Shown here piece by piece: positions 1 to 9,716 of a DNA stretch of 40,874 bases (position 1 is its first letter; every line of letters starts with the position of its first letter). The position numbers and the translations under genes are program-made. Under the pieces are notes generated by a model. It saw nothing but the letters and a program-made list of their open reading frames with translations. It did not search any database and was not told the origin of the DNA. The stretch is from Oscillatoriales cyanobacterium (lineage in GTDB: Bacteria; Cyanobacteriota; Cyanobacteriia; Cyanobacteriales; Microcoleaceae): the NCBI GenBank assembly GCA_004292745.1, contig RDXH01000223.1:1-40874 (forward strand). Direction: 5' to 3'.

Positions 1-72
1 GTTGCCGGAGTTGGAGTTGGTGTTGCCGGAGTTGGAGTTGGTGTTGCCGGAGTTGGAGTTGGTGTTGCCGGA
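1..72. repeat. 21-bp tandem repeat coding for PTPTPAT
   Basis: At least three near-perfect 21-bp units (gttgccggagttggagttggt) start the window, and a diverging fourth ends near 72. They are in frame with the protease on the minus strand and encode a Pro-Thr linker. More units probably lie outside the window. Confidence 0.9.
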
Positions 73-2393
73 GTGGGCGTGGGAATGGGGAGAATGTCAC
101 TACCAAGCAGGTTGCCGACGTTTTGGAAGCGGCCGCTAGCAGGCAAGTAAAAGTCTTGAATGGTCAAATCATCATTCACTTCTATCTTGCCGTCGGCATT
201 CAAATCGATCAGCAAATTGTTACCTTTTTTCTCAATCCCGTTCTGCCCGACTCCGAGGGTTTTTGTCAGGGTGGCGTTGCTGAGGATTAAATTATTGGCG
301 GTGCCACCAACATTTTTAATTTTGCTGCCTGCGGCTGTCTTGGCATCTAGGATGTAAGTAGTGTTTCCAATCGCTCCAACTAGAGAGTCGCTACCGCCAC
401 CACCGATGAGGGTGTCGCCGGCACTGGAATCCTTCGCGTAAACAGCGACGAGGGTGTCGTTGCCACGGCCGCCGGAGAGGGTGTTGGCTGCATCGTTACC
501 GAATATTGTGTCATTTCCGTCGCCGGCGAAAGCATTTTCGATGATGCTGCCGGGGGCGATGGTGAGAGTTTGAGGAGCGAGTTTTGTGCGCCCTGTTACG
601 TCGCGGCCAGGTAATGTACTGGTTGAACCGGGCGCTAGGTTGATCGTAACGTCGTCAGTGATGGCGGCAACGTTGATGATGTCGTTGCCACCGTTGGTGT
701 CGGTGAGAGTTTTACGAGTAGCATCGGTAAAACTGGCGAACTCGTTGGTGTAGATGTAGGTGTTGTCAGGAATGATATCGTCGCCGTACAACCGCAAAGT
801 TGCGCCTTTGAGTTTGCCGATATTGTTGCCGCTGGTATTTTCGGGGTCGGGGGTGTCGCTATTATCTGAAATATTCAGCGTCCAATCGCCAAGGCCGGTT
901 TCTCCCCAGTGGCGGGCGCTGCTGAAGGTGTAGTTGAGGGTTGTGCCTTTGAAACCGTAGTCAGTTTTTGCTTTGCCAACCTCGGTGTAGTAAGGGACAC
1001 GATCGAGAATGATACTCTCGGTTCCGTTGGGAGATCTCAGCTTAACTACTAAGTCTTGAAATTGACCGTGTTCGATATTCAAGTCTAGTTCGAGCTTGTC
1101 GATGTTGATGGCTTGATTAATTTTGAAGGTTTGATTGATCCCTGCGGAGTCATTGTTGGAGATATCTACTGGTGTTGGCAGGGTCAACTTGGCAAGTTGA
1201 GATTTCTCATTTGCCGCAGTTGCCGCAGCATCATTTTTGGTAGTTCCAGCAGATCGCGGCTGCCAAGTTTCAGCCAACCGCACTGCTGCTGTGGCATCGA
1301 CTAATCCGAAGCCGTAGTCGTGATTGACATGGAGTCCGCCGCCGTTCCAGTTTTTAGCGCCGTTGAATGTCCAAGCGTCCTTACCGGAGTCATTTTTTTC
1401 GGCATTGGGGTCATTTTTCCGGGCTGAGTAAGCCAGGATTTCCTGAACGTCGCGGTAGCCAAGTTTGGGATTGGCTTGCAGGATTAAGGCTGCAACGCCG
1501 GCAACCATCGGCGCCGCTGCTGATGTGCCGTTAAAGCCTGCGTTGTAGTTGTTGTTTGGAAAATTTATGTAATCCCCATCCGCGTCAATTGGGTTTTTGT
1601 TGTAGCCATCATTGCCGGTACGATCGACGGTAGCGATAGTGGCGGGCCTGTCGCCGAAGGCTGAGACTAACAGCGGTGCACCCGGATTGCTGTACGGGGC
1701 AAAAACTCCTTTATTGTTGATCGCTGCTACGGCAATTACATAGCGGTTGTTCTCGTAATCGCCTGAGTTGACATTTCTCCCCCGCTGTTGCACTCCTGCT
1801 GTCAGCTTTGGGTTAATGTGTTCGCGTTCGTTTCCCCCAGCCCAGGCAAATACTGTGCCCAACCCCCCGCGGCCTTCAGTGACAGCGTTTTTGATCTGTG
1901 CAACATCTTGTCTATCGTCCTGAAAGTGGTTGTTGAAGCCCCAGCTATTGTTGGAAACGTCGAATTTATCTTGCGCCTTTAAACTCGAACCACTTAAGCC
2001 TGATGGGTAACTGGCGATCGTTGCTTCGTAGGCAATACCCACTGTACCGCGATCGTTTCTTCTAGCTCCGATAATGCCAGCTACAGACGTACCGTGATTG
2101 TCGTTATCCTTCGGTGGCAAGAAGCCCCCTGTTTCTGTGCTGGGCAGGGAAACGAAGTTGCCTTTAAAATCTTCGTGGTTGAGATCGACACCATCATCGA
2201 CGACACCTACTTTGATGTCTTTGCCAGTATACTGTGGCCACAGAGGGAGTACATTCAGGTCAATACCGGCAGTGCCTTTGCCTACGCCTACATATGGTCT
2301 GAATTTTACTTTCTGCCCCGTGTTGAACAGCCACCACTGCTCCGTGGCTAGGGTATCTTTTAAGTCGTCTGGCAATCTGGATGGAGTAGTCAT
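1..2393 (-). CDS. Subtilisin-like (S8) serine protease with P domain and calcium-binding repeats, C-terminus beyond window
   Basis: The minus strand is open from an ATG at 2393 to the window edge, so about 797 residues are visible and the C-terminus is missing. The subtilase triad is readable: Asp66 in VVDDGVD, His100 in NHGTSVAG and Ser291 in FNGTSAAAPMVAG, with the oxyanion Asn188 in WAGGN. The DDG signature and the following beta-rich segment (about residues 380-540) match the kexin or proprotein-convertase type with a P/Homo B domain. Then come GND-rich segments (GDGNDTIFGND, GRGNDTLV) typical of haemolysin-type Ca2+-binding repeats. The visible end is a seven-residue PTPTPAT repeat encoded by 21-bp units. 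There is no classical signal peptide, so type I secretion through an uncleaved C-terminal signal is likely but unproven. Family assignment is secure; the substrate is unknown. Confidence 0.9.
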   Translation of the reverse strand, partial: MTTPSRLPDDLKDTLATEQWWLFNTGQKVKFRPYVGVGKGTAGIDLNVLPLWPQYTGKDIKVGVVDDGVDLNHEDFKGNFVSLPSTETGGFLPPKDNDNHGTSVAGIIGARRNDRGTVGIAYEATIASYPSGLSGSSLKAQDKFDVSNNSWGFNNHFQDDRQDVAQIKNAVTEGRGGLGTVFAWAGGNEREHINPKLTAGVQQRGRNVNSGDYENNRYVIAVAAINNKGVFAPYSNPGAPLLVSAFGDRPATIATVDRTGNDGYNKNPIDADGDYINFPNNNYNAGFNGTSAAAPMVAGVAALILQANPKLGYRDVQEILAYSARKNDPNAEKNDSGKDAWTFNGAKNWNGGGLHVNHDYGFGLVDATAAVRLAETWQPRSAGTTKNDAAATAANEKSQLAKLTLPTPVDISNNDSAGINQTFKINQAINIDKLELDLNIEHGQFQDLVVKLRSPNGTESIILDRVPYYTEVGKAKTDYGFKGTTLNYTFSSARHWGETGLGDWTLNISDNSDTPDPENTSGNNIGKLKGATLRLYGDDIIPDNTYIYTNEFASFTDATRKTLTDTNGGNDIINVAAITDDVTINLAPGSTSTLPGRDVTGRTKLAPQTLTIAPGSIIENAFAGDGNDTIFGNDAANTLSGGRGNDTLVAVYAKDSSAGDTLIGGGGSDSLVGAIGNTTYILDAKTAAGSKIKNVGGTANNLILSNATLTKTLGVGQNGIEKKGNNLLIDLNADGKIEVNDDLTIQDFYLPASGRFQNVGNLLGSDILPIPTPTPATPTPTPATPTPTPATPTPTPA

Positions 2394-3054
2394 AACAAGC
2401 CTCACACTAGAATTTTCTGAACTGCTATGGGCATGGGGAGAGCGCGATCGCACTTATTCACTGAGACTGGCGATCGATACCCGCATCCCCCATAAGATAG
2501 ATTTTTTCATAGATTGGTTGCGATCGCTTGATTTTTTTATCAAAACAAATAATTAATTACAGCTAGCCAAAATCGAACTGCATAGAACCCAAGCGATCGC
2601 GGGCGGTGCCCTGCCCTTCGACTCCGCTGGCTGAACCGCGTAGTCGAAGGGTTGACTTTCGGTATGTCTATTATTTCTGGTAGTGGCTGTTTGTATAAGT
2701 CGGAAAAGTCGGATCTTTAAAGTCCCAAAAGTCGGAACTTTGGCGATGAGGGTGGTTTAGGATTGACTTTTGAAGATTGTTGTGTTAAAGGAATTGAATT
2801 TGCCAAATGGGCGATCGAATCCTCAGCAAAGTGAATCTCAACAAATCAAGGAAGTAGTTGTGCCGTACTGGTGATGCTAAATCGACTGCTAGGAGCGATC
2901 GCCACATTTCAAATCGGTTCTATAAACCTATATAATTAATTCGCATTAATCTGCCTGCATCTGCGGTTAAATATTAGTTATATTTTCTCCAATCGATGGA
3001 TTTTGTTGTTAAAGTCTGGTCACAGCTAAAAAATTCAGGTGATAAACCCTATTT
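2394..3054. other. Intergenic region between the divergent protease and ClC genes
   Basis: About 660 bases without a convincing gene separate the two divergent genes. The region contains several cgatcg/HIP1-type motifs, one strong inverted repeat (listed separately) and AT-rich DNA before the ClC start that could carry promoters. I could not assign a specific promoter or regulator site. Confidence 0.6.
2614..2651. repeat. Inverted repeat, 10-bp arms
   Basis: The arms cccttcgact and agtcgaaggg are exact reverse complements with an 18-nt GC-rich loop. There is no T-tract, so this looks like a dispersed cyanobacterial palindromic repeat rather than a terminator. Confidence 0.7.
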
Positions 3055-5862
3055 ATGCGGTATATTCCTATCCCTAAACAATTTAGGGAATCTTCCAGGG
3101 TCATCGAATCTCAACTGTTTTTACGCCCGAAACGCCTCGCTATCTTTGAAGCTTGTCTGATTGGCTTAATTTCAGGATTAGCTGGCGTTTTACTCAAATT
3201 AGGAGTCGGATGGCTCGGCAGTTGGCGAGTAGCTACCTCAACATTAATTCCCGCAGTAATCTTACTTCCGGCTGTCGGTTTATTCGGCGGGTTGCTGACA
3301 GGTTTTTTGGTTGAACGTTGGGCTCCTGAAACTGCGGGTAGTGGCATTCCCCACGTCAAAGCTGCTCTTTCTGGTGTCAATCTTTCTTTAAATTTACGAG
3401 TAGCCGTTGCTAAACTTCTCACCACTATTTTAGCAGTTGGTTCCGGTTTAACCCTTGGTAGACAAGGCCCCACTGTCCAAATTGGAGCGTCTTTAGCCGA
3501 CTGGATTGGTCACTTAATGCCAACTTCTCCAGACTACCGCCGACAATTGATTGCTTGTGGCGCTGCGGCGGGATTAGCTGCTGGTTTTAATGCTCCCATT
3601 GCAGGGGTTTTGTTTGTCGTTGAAGAACTACTGCACGATGTTTCAGGGCTGACTTTAGGTACTGCCATTATTGCTTCTTTCATCGGTGCGGTTGTCTCAC
3701 AAATTTTGGGCGGTGATAGTTTAAATCTCAATTTACGAGAGTATCAAACCAGTTTTTCGGCTGGGGAAATTCCGTTTTATATACTGTTAGGAGTTTTAGC
3801 AGGCTTCCTGGGAGCTTTGTTCAGTAAAGGAATTCTGGCAGGATTGCAATTTAATAGAAAAACTCTCAAACTCGCCTTGCCTTTTAGAATAGCTTTAGCT
3901 GGATTAATTTGCGGTTTAGTAATAGCATTATTGCCAGAAAATTTTCGCAATAATACGGGATTACGCGAGTTTTTATTAACCGGAGAAGCTAGCGGTGTCA
4001 CAAGTTTAATTGCTTTTATTGCTCACTTTTGTTTGACTATTATCTCGGCTGCTTCAGGAGCACCGGGAGGATTATTTGCGCCTTCCCTAGTTCTGGGTTC
4101 TGCCCTAGGTCATATGGTGGGGATATTACAGGCAGATTGGCTTGGTGTTGGTTTGCCGGTCACTTACGCTTTGGCGGGAATGGGAGCTTTTTTTTGTGCG
4201 GTTTCTAGGGCTCCGATTACGGCGGTAGTTATTGTGTTTGAAATTACGGCGGATTTCAAGTTGGTGCTACCTTTGATGATTTGTTCTGTAGTGGCTTATT
4301 TAGTTGCGGAAAAGGTGGACAGTGGCTCTTTGTACGATCGCCTTTTGGAGTTGAAAGGCATTCAACTGACCAAAGATAAACCAGCCGTTGATGCTTTGAG
4401 CGACTTGTACGCAGCTAACGTCATGCAGCGCCAAGTTGAAACTCTTTCGAGTCAACTGACTTTTGATGAAGTAATGCAGGCTTTTTCGCGATCGACTCAC
4501 CGAGGTTTTCCAGTAGTGGAAGCTGGAAAATTAGTGGGAATTGTCAGTCAATCAGATTTAGCTAATGCCAAACAACGTAATTTTTTGGGCAATGCGCTAC
4601 TCAAAGAATTTATGACTACCCAGCCAATAACTGTGACAGCAAACGATACTTTAAGCGAAGTTTTACACAGGCTTAGCAAGTACAATCTCAGCCGCTTACC
4701 CGTCACAGAAGGACGACATTTAATAGGCATTATTACTCGGAGTGATATTATTCGAGTTGAGTCCAATAGATTGAGCGGAGAAACAAACCAGGGGGCAAGT
4801 CCAGAACCTTCTTATGTTGTATATCAAACCAGAGCGCCCCAGATAGGAAATGGCCGCTTGTTAGTACCGCTCTCGAATCCCTACACAGCGCCAGCTTTGC
4901 TACGGCTGGCGGCGACAATTGCGCGCGATCGCAACTACGAACTAGAATGCGTGCAAATCATGCTAGTACCCCGCAACAGTTCTCCTTCAGAAACCGCAGT
5001 GCGCACAACAAAAGGCCGTCGCCTCTTGCAACAAGCCGAGCGCATCGCCCGCAATTGGGATGTCCCACTACACACCCAAATACGGGTATCTCACGACGTT
5101 GCTTATGCGATTTTAGAGACAATTAGGGAGCGACATATCAATCTGATTTTGATGGGCTGGCAAGGCGAAAAATCGACCACTGGACGCATTTTTGGCGATG
5201 TTGTAGATACCGTAATTCGGCAAGCTGGTTGTGAAGTTGTTTTAGTAAAATGGAGCGAAAAGTTATTACAAAAAGGCCAGAAAGGAGACTGGGGAAACAA
5301 GATCCTAATCCCGAAAAAAGCATTGAGTCAAGAATCTCTGGATTTAACCAATATAAACCAGGTAGAAAATTCCACATCTGGAATCACAAATCCTGAGTCT
5401 CAAACTGAAGAAATTTCTGCCCCACATTCCCAGCTTCAAACCGAGGAATTGGGATTACACACCCTCATGGGATTGCAGCGCTGGCTGGTGCCAATTCGTG
5501 GTGGTTACAAGCAAGCGGTGGCTTTGCGACTGTTACCTGCTTTTGTGGCGGCGAGTCAAGTACCAGAGATTAGATTATGTCAGGTACACCAGCCTTCTAT
5601 CGCATCACCGAATCGCCATGAATTGGACCAAGCGGCGGAGTTTCTCAAGCGCCAGGTGGGCTGTCAGGTAATTTCAACTTCGGTTTGCGCTAAGTCGGTG
5701 TCTGATGCTTTAATTGATTTAGCTCAAAATGACCAGTGTGATGCGATCGTCTTGGGAGCTAGCCGCGAAGGACTGCTCAAACAGGTGATGCACGGGAATA
5801 TCCCGGAGGCTGTGGCGCGCGGGTGTGAGTGTACAATCATTTTAGTGCGATCGGCAAATTAG
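3055..5862 (+). CDS. ClC-family chloride channel/transporter fused to CBS pair and two UspA-like domains
   Basis: This 935-residue protein begins with a ClC membrane domain (about residues 25-415). It carries the signatures GSGIPH (95-100), GRQGPT (135-140) and GGLFAP (338-343). The internal proton-path glutamates are kept in FVVEE (E190, E191), but the position of the external gating Glu in GREGP is Gln137. Two CBS domains follow (about 430-560), then two UspA-like domains (about 598-730 and 800-935) that could bind nucleotides and couple anion flux to energy or stress state. The protein would sit in the plasma or thylakoid membrane with the C-terminal domains in the cytosol. It appears monocistronic. 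ClC/CBS/Usp assignment is secure; whether it is a channel or a Cl-/H+ antiporter is not known. Confidence 0.93.
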   Translation: MRYIPIPKQFRESSRVIESQLFLRPKRLAIFEACLIGLISGLAGVLLKLGVGWLGSWRVATSTLIPAVILLPAVGLFGGLLTGFLVERWAPETAGSGIPHVKAALSGVNLSLNLRVAVAKLLTTILAVGSGLTLGRQGPTVQIGASLADWIGHLMPTSPDYRRQLIACGAAAGLAAGFNAPIAGVLFVVEELLHDVSGLTLGTAIIASFIGAVVSQILGGDSLNLNLREYQTSFSAGEIPFYILLGVLAGFLGALFSKGILAGLQFNRKTLKLALPFRIALAGLICGLVIALLPENFRNNTGLREFLLTGEASGVTSLIAFIAHFCLTIISAASGAPGGLFAPSLVLGSALGHMVGILQADWLGVGLPVTYALAGMGAFFCAVSRAPITAVVIVFEITADFKLVLPLMICSVVAYLVAEKVDSGSLYDRLLELKGIQLTKDKPAVDALSDLYAANVMQRQVETLSSQLTFDEVMQAFSRSTHRGFPVVEAGKLVGIVSQSDLANAKQRNFLGNALLKEFMTTQPITVTANDTLSEVLHRLSKYNLSRLPVTEGRHLIGIITRSDIIRVESNRLSGETNQGASPEPSYVVYQTRAPQIGNGRLLVPLSNPYTAPALLRLAATIARDRNYELECVQIMLVPRNSSPSETAVRTTKGRRLLQQAERIARNWDVPLHTQIRVSHDVAYAILETIRERHINLILMGWQGEKSTTGRIFGDVVDTVIRQAGCEVVLVKWSEKLLQKGQKGDWGNKILIPKKALSQESLDLTNINQVENSTSGITNPESQTEEISAPHSQLQTEELGLHTLMGLQRWLVPIRGGYKQAVALRLLPAFVAASQVPEIRLCQVHQPSIASPNRHELDQAAEFLKRQVGCQVISTSVCAKSVSDALIDLAQNDQCDAIVLGASREGLLKQVMHGNIPEAVARGCECTIILVRSAN

Positions 5863-5920
5863 TTATTAGTTATTAGTCATTAGTCATTAGTCATTAGTTA
5901 TTAGTTAGTTGTTATTAGTC
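5860..5920. repeat. Heptanucleotide tandem repeat (TTAGTCA/TTAGTTA)
   Basis: About eight copies of a 7-bp unit, alternating between agttatt and agtcatt, follow the ClC stop codon directly. This is the short tandemly repeated repetitive sequence type common in filamentous cyanobacteria. Confidence 0.85.
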
Positions 5921-6018
5921 TTGTTCCCAGGATGTTCCTGGGAACACATATCTAGAGGCTCTGCCTCCCTTGGATAATTCCTGGTAATGAGTAAACTCAA
6001 AACTCAAAAATATTAAAA

Positions 6019-7140
6019 ATGGTTCATTTTAACATCGGATTTCAACACTTCAACTCCTTCACAGATATCACACTCTCCTTAGCTAAAGCCTTAGACAAAA
6101 TGGGGATTCCTATTTCCGTCGAAGACTCAGAAGTTACACCTCGTATGCAGCGCATTTGCACGGCAGAAGAAAACAGTCTAATCGCCAAGTGGATGAGCAA
6201 CCATCCATCGGATTTGTTTCAAATAAAATGGTCTCATTACTGGAAACCCTATTTCTTAAAAGAACTCAATGGTCATCTGAATTTAGAGTTTTTTGCCATC
6301 AACTATGAATTCGCCACCAACCATGATGAATTCGATTATTGGATGTACGATGCTGTCCACACTTCATCTCACAAACTTGCTGTCAGCGAGTATTCTAAAA
6401 ATGTTTTAATCCAAGCAGGATGTCCCGCAGCTAACATCTCCGTCCTTCCTTTGGGATTCAATCCTTTAATCTCCGAACTTTATGCAAAAAAATCTCCCAA
6501 AAACCCACCCTATGTAACGTCTATTCTGCACATGACCAATTCTTTTGATTTCTCTAGATTTGGTACAGACATTGCCATTGAAGCTTTTTGTAAAGAATTT
6601 CAACATGAATCTAATGTTGAATTAATTATCAAAGACGGTGGCAAAAATCCTGACGTTATAGTAGAAATAATTATGGATTTTCAACATAGATTTGGTAGGT
6701 TTAAACCAAAAGTTGAAATAATACCTAAGTTTTTTGACAAACAAGAACTAGCGAATTTATACTTATCCGCCGATGCTTTTTTAGCTCCCTTTCGTGGCGA
6801 GGGTTTTGCTATCAAAATTTTGGATGCTTTTGCCGCGGGTTTGCCCGTGGCGATGCCTCTTTACGGTGGTCCGACCGAGTATGCTAATGTTGATAACTGT
6901 TATCCGATTTCTTACGATATAATTCCCGTAGGATTGTGTTATGATACTCATCATCTGAAAATTAGCAATTCTCCTCACTGGGCCGAACCAAATCTTCAGT
7001 CTGTTCGAGAGCAATTACGGAACATTGTTGCAGATTCAAGACGTTTTCAGGTGGCTCAAAAAGCCAGAGAGACGGCGGATTTATTTAACTGGGAAGCGAC
7101 GGGTAAAAAGTTGCTAAGATTAATGAGAGAGTTGTTTTAG
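6019..7140 (+). CDS. Glycosyltransferase family 4-like protein
   Basis: This is a 373-residue, apparently soluble protein. Its C-terminal half has the GT-B/GT4 sugar-nucleotide signature as EGFAIKILDAFAAGLPV (about residues 260-276), the equivalent of the usual EGFGxxxxEAMAxGxPV. Upstream segments such as KLAVSEYSKNVL (about 120) and VLPLGFNP resemble the inter-domain part of GT4 enzymes. It would transfer a sugar from a nucleotide donor to a polysaccharide or glycolipid acceptor, but the sequence gives no donor or acceptor. A small ORF begins 11 bp after its stop and may be co-transcribed. Confidence 0.8.
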   Translation: MVHFNIGFQHFNSFTDITLSLAKALDKMGIPISVEDSEVTPRMQRICTAEENSLIAKWMSNHPSDLFQIKWSHYWKPYFLKELNGHLNLEFFAINYEFATNHDEFDYWMYDAVHTSSHKLAVSEYSKNVLIQAGCPAANISVLPLGFNPLISELYAKKSPKNPPYVTSILHMTNSFDFSRFGTDIAIEAFCKEFQHESNVELIIKDGGKNPDVIVEIIMDFQHRFGRFKPKVEIIPKFFDKQELANLYLSADAFLAPFRGEGFAIKILDAFAAGLPVAMPLYGGPTEYANVDNCYPISYDIIPVGLCYDTHHLKISNSPHWAEPNLQSVREQLRNIVADSRRFQVAQKARETADLFNWEATGKKLLRLMRELF

Positions 7141-7151
7141 GAACGAAAGTT

Positions 7152-7367
7152 ATGGCCCTGGAAAGTAAAAGATTTAGAGGGATGTTTGCACCGGGAGAAA
7201 TTGTACAATTAAAACAGCCTTGTTTTACTCCTGGACGATTGTTTGAACCGGGTAAATATCAGGTTTCTGAATTGCCGGATGTCGCTTTTGATATGGGTTT
7301 GGTAGACCATTTACCCTCGGTGAAAGGTAATAGTTCACAAACTGTAGATGTTGAAAAACTACAATAA
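7152..7367 (+). CDS. Small hypothetical protein (71 aa)
   Basis: I do not recognise this product. It begins with ATG 11 bp after the glycosyltransferase stop. The protein is soluble in composition, with a GxFxPGEIVQLKQP segment followed by FEPGKYQVSELPDVAFDMGLV, suggesting a small beta-rich fold. The spacing and shared strand suggest an operon with the glycosyltransferase. Confidence 0.5.
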   Translation: MALESKRFRGMFAPGEIVQLKQPCFTPGRLFEPGKYQVSELPDVAFDMGLVDHLPSVKGNSSQTVDVEKLQ

Positions 7368-7426
7368 CGAGAATATAACCTTATGGTGGTAGAAGAATTG
7401 CCTTGGGAGCATCCCGATTTTGCATA

Positions 7427-7491
7427 GGCGAAGCATGACCGCAGACAATTTATTAGCGATAACCAGAGATTTACAGCGGTCATGCTTCGCC
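7427..7491. repeat. 16-bp perfect inverted repeat between convergent genes
   Basis: The arms ggcgaagcatgaccgc (7427-7442) and gcggtcatgcttcgcc (7476-7491) are perfect reverse complements separated by 33 nt. The position between two convergent genes would suit a transcription stop, but there is no U-run. A dispersed palindromic repeat is the alternative. Confidence 0.75.
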
Positions 7492-7554
7492 CCTACGAAT
7501 ATATTTGCAAAACACAGATGCACCCATTGCTTTTCCCTTCTTCTTTTTTTTTAT

Positions 7555-8490
7555 TCAACTATCTTGATCTATTTGTGCAATTAATTCATTCAAAACTTTA
7601 CTAGCTTTGTCATTTTCAATTTGACAAGTTCCGGCATTCATGTGTCCGCCACCACCATATCTTAACATTAAATGTCCAATATTTACCTGAGAAGTTTTGT
7701 TAAAAATTGATTTCCCAACGGCGAAAACAGTATTTTGTTGCTTCAGTCCCCAAAGTGCGTGAATTGATATATTGCATTGGGGGAACAAAGCGTAAATTAC
7801 AAAGCGATTTCCTGCATAAATAATCTCTTCGTTTCGCAAATCTAAAACAACTAGATTGTCATAAACTTTGGCACAACGCTGTAGTTGTTGTTTGAATTTT
7901 TCTTCGTGATAGAAGTAGAGTTCTACTCTTTCTTTGACATCAGGAAGTTCCAAGATTTCTTCGATTTTATGGTTTTTGCAGTAATCAATTAATTCCATCA
8001 TTAACTGGTAGTTGGAAACAGTAAATTCCTTAAACCTGCCTAATCCCGTTCTGGCATCCATAATGAAGTTGAGCAATACCCATTTTTCGGGATGTAAAAC
8101 TTCGGATTGGGAAAATTGAGCGGAGTCGGATTTGTCAACAGCTTCCATCATTGCTTCGGAAATTTTGGGAAACTTGGCTGGACCTCCATAGTATTTGTAT
8201 AGTACCCTGGCTGCGGAAGCTGCATAGGGGTCGATGATATGGTTTTTTTGGATTTTTTCGTGTCTGAGAGTTTCGCTGAAATGGTGGTCGAAAACTAAAT
8301 GAGCACCTTCAACATAGGGTAAATTTGTGGTAATATCGTTGTTGGTTATTTCGATTTTTCCATCCTGCATATCTTTAGGATGAACAAATTTAATTTCTTC
8401 GATAATATCGAGTTCTTTGAGTAAAACGGCACAGACAAGACCGTCAAAATCGCTGCGGGTGACTAATCTGTATTTTTGAGTGTCTGACAT
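7555..8490 (-). CDS. DHH/DHHA1-family phosphoesterase (exopolyphosphatase-like)
   Basis: About 311 residues from the chosen ATG at 8490 (MSDTQKYRLV). A GTG at 8523 would add 11 residues with no homology-like features, so I prefer the ATG. The N-terminus has the DHH-domain metal motif RSDFDGLVCA, followed by FDHH. The C-terminus ends in the DHHA1 motif GGGGHMNAGTC. This pairing defines the RecJ/NrnA/exopolyphosphatase superfamily of Mn2+-dependent phosphoesterases. The length is close to NrnA or oligoribonuclease-like members, so polyphosphate, pAp or short nucleotide cleavage are all possible. It is divergent from bioF, with 65 bp between starts. Confidence 0.82.
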   Translation of the reverse strand: MSDTQKYRLVTRSDFDGLVCAVLLKELDIIEEIKFVHPKDMQDGKIEITNNDITTNLPYVEGAHLVFDHHFSETLRHEKIQKNHIIDPYAASAARVLYKYYGGPAKFPKISEAMMEAVDKSDSAQFSQSEVLHPEKWVLLNFIMDARTGLGRFKEFTVSNYQLMMELIDYCKNHKIEEILELPDVKERVELYFYHEEKFKQQLQRCAKVYDNLVVLDLRNEEIIYAGNRFVIYALFPQCNISIHALWGLKQQNTVFAVGKSIFNKTSQVNIGHLMLRYGGGGHMNAGTCQIENDKASKVLNELIAQIDQDS

Positions 8491-8555
8491 ATGCTTGTGA
8501 GAAATTGAGGAACTGATTATCACACAATATAACTTATTCTCGATCGCTTTCCACT

Positions 8556-9716
8556 ATGAACGCTGACCCTTATGCTTGGATAGAGAAGGATTTAGACACT
8601 ATTTACCGTGCCAATTGGTATCGATCGCCACAATCGATCGAAAGTTGTCCAGGGCCTAGGGTAAAATTAGCAGGGGACTGGCTAATTAACTTTGCTAGCA
8701 ACGATTATCTGGGGCTGGCTGGCGATGATAGGTTGATTCAAGCGGCGATGGCTGCAACTCAGGAATTTGGTACCGGTACGACTGGTTCGAGGCTAGTGGG
8801 GGGGCACCGCGATTTGCACCGACAGCTAGAACAGAGTATTGCTAATTTAAAACAAACTGAGGATGCTTTAGTCTTTAGTTCGGGATATTTGGCGAATTTA
8901 GGGGCGATCGCCTCTCTCGTCGGTAAACGTGATTTGATATTATCTGACAAGTACAACCATTCCAGTCTCAAAAATGGAGCGACACTCAGCCAAGCTCAAA
9001 CTGTAGAATACGATCGCTGCAATGTTGAGGATGTCAGAGCTCTGCTTACTGAACATCGCGATCGATACCGCAAGTGTTTGATTGTTACCGATAGCGTCTT
9101 CAGTATGGATGGAGACTTGTGCCCGTTACCGCAGTTGTTAGCGGTGGCCAAACAATTTAACTGTATGGTATTAGTAGACGAAGCTCATGCTACAGGAGTT
9201 TTGGGCGCTAGGGGCGCTGGTTGTGTCGAACATTTCGGGTGTACGGGAGAAACCTTGATTCAAGTTGGTACACTCAGCAAAGCTTTGGGAAGTTTGGGTG
9301 GCTATGTTGCAGCGGATGCTGCTGTGATTGATTTTCTGCGCAATCGAGCTCCCACTTGGATTTATACTACGGGATTGACACCAGCCGACACGGCTGCTGC
9401 TTTGGAAGCTGTGAAGATTGTACAGCAAGAACCCGATCGACGACGGAGGCTACAGCAAAATATCCAAAATTTCCGAGATGAGGCGATCGCCAATTACCAG
9501 TTACCGATTACCAATTCACTCTCCCCTATTTTCAGTTTTCCCTTAAAGGATGCAGCCACAGCTTTAACAGCTAGTAGCAAACTGAAGGAGATGGGTATTT
9601 TTGCCCCCGCCATTCGCCCTCCGACTGTGAGTGTCAGTCGAATTCGGATTTCGCTGATGGCAACTCATGAGTTGGCACACCTTCAGCATTTGGCAAAGGC
9701 TTTGGCACAAATTTAA
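8556..9716 (+). CDS. bioF: 8-amino-7-oxononanoate synthase (BioF-type)
   Basis: A 386-residue PLP enzyme of the alpha-oxoamine synthase family. It has [13 protein letters not shown] near residue 46, [13 protein letters not shown] in the cofactor region, and the Schiff-base lysine K242 in [13 protein letters not shown]. The C-terminal [12 protein letters not shown] segment is typical. BioF condenses pimeloyl-ACP/CoA with L-alanine in the second stage of biotin synthesis. The length matches BioF better than 5-aminolevulinate synthase, which cyanobacteria do not use. No other biotin genes are adjacent. Confidence 0.9.
   Translation: MNADPYAWIEKDLDTIYRANWYRSPQSIESCPGPRVKLAGDWLINFASNDYLGLAGDDRLIQAAMAATQEFGTGTTGSRLVGGHRDLHRQLEQSIANLKQTEDALVFSSGYLANLGAIASLVGKRDLILSDKYNHSSLKNGATLSQAQTVEYDRCNVEDVRALLTEHRDRYRKCLIVTDSVFSMDGDLCPLPQLLAVAKQFNCMVLVDEAHATGVLGARGAGCVEHFGCTGETLIQVGTLSKALGSLGGYVAADAAVIDFLRNRAPTWIYTTGLTPADTAAALEAVKIVQQEPDRRRRLQQNIQNFRDEAIANYQLPITNSLSPIFSFPLKDAATALTASSKLKEMGIFAPAIRPPTVSVSRIRISLMATHELAHLQHLAKALAQI

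Noticed and set aside
1-72. CRISPR-like array from the short repeats
   Set aside because: The units are contiguous 21-mers without spacers and are in frame with the protease.
5860-5920. Possible CRISPR or attachment site
   Set aside because: Simple heptanucleotide repeats without spacers, a common cyanobacterial microsatellite.
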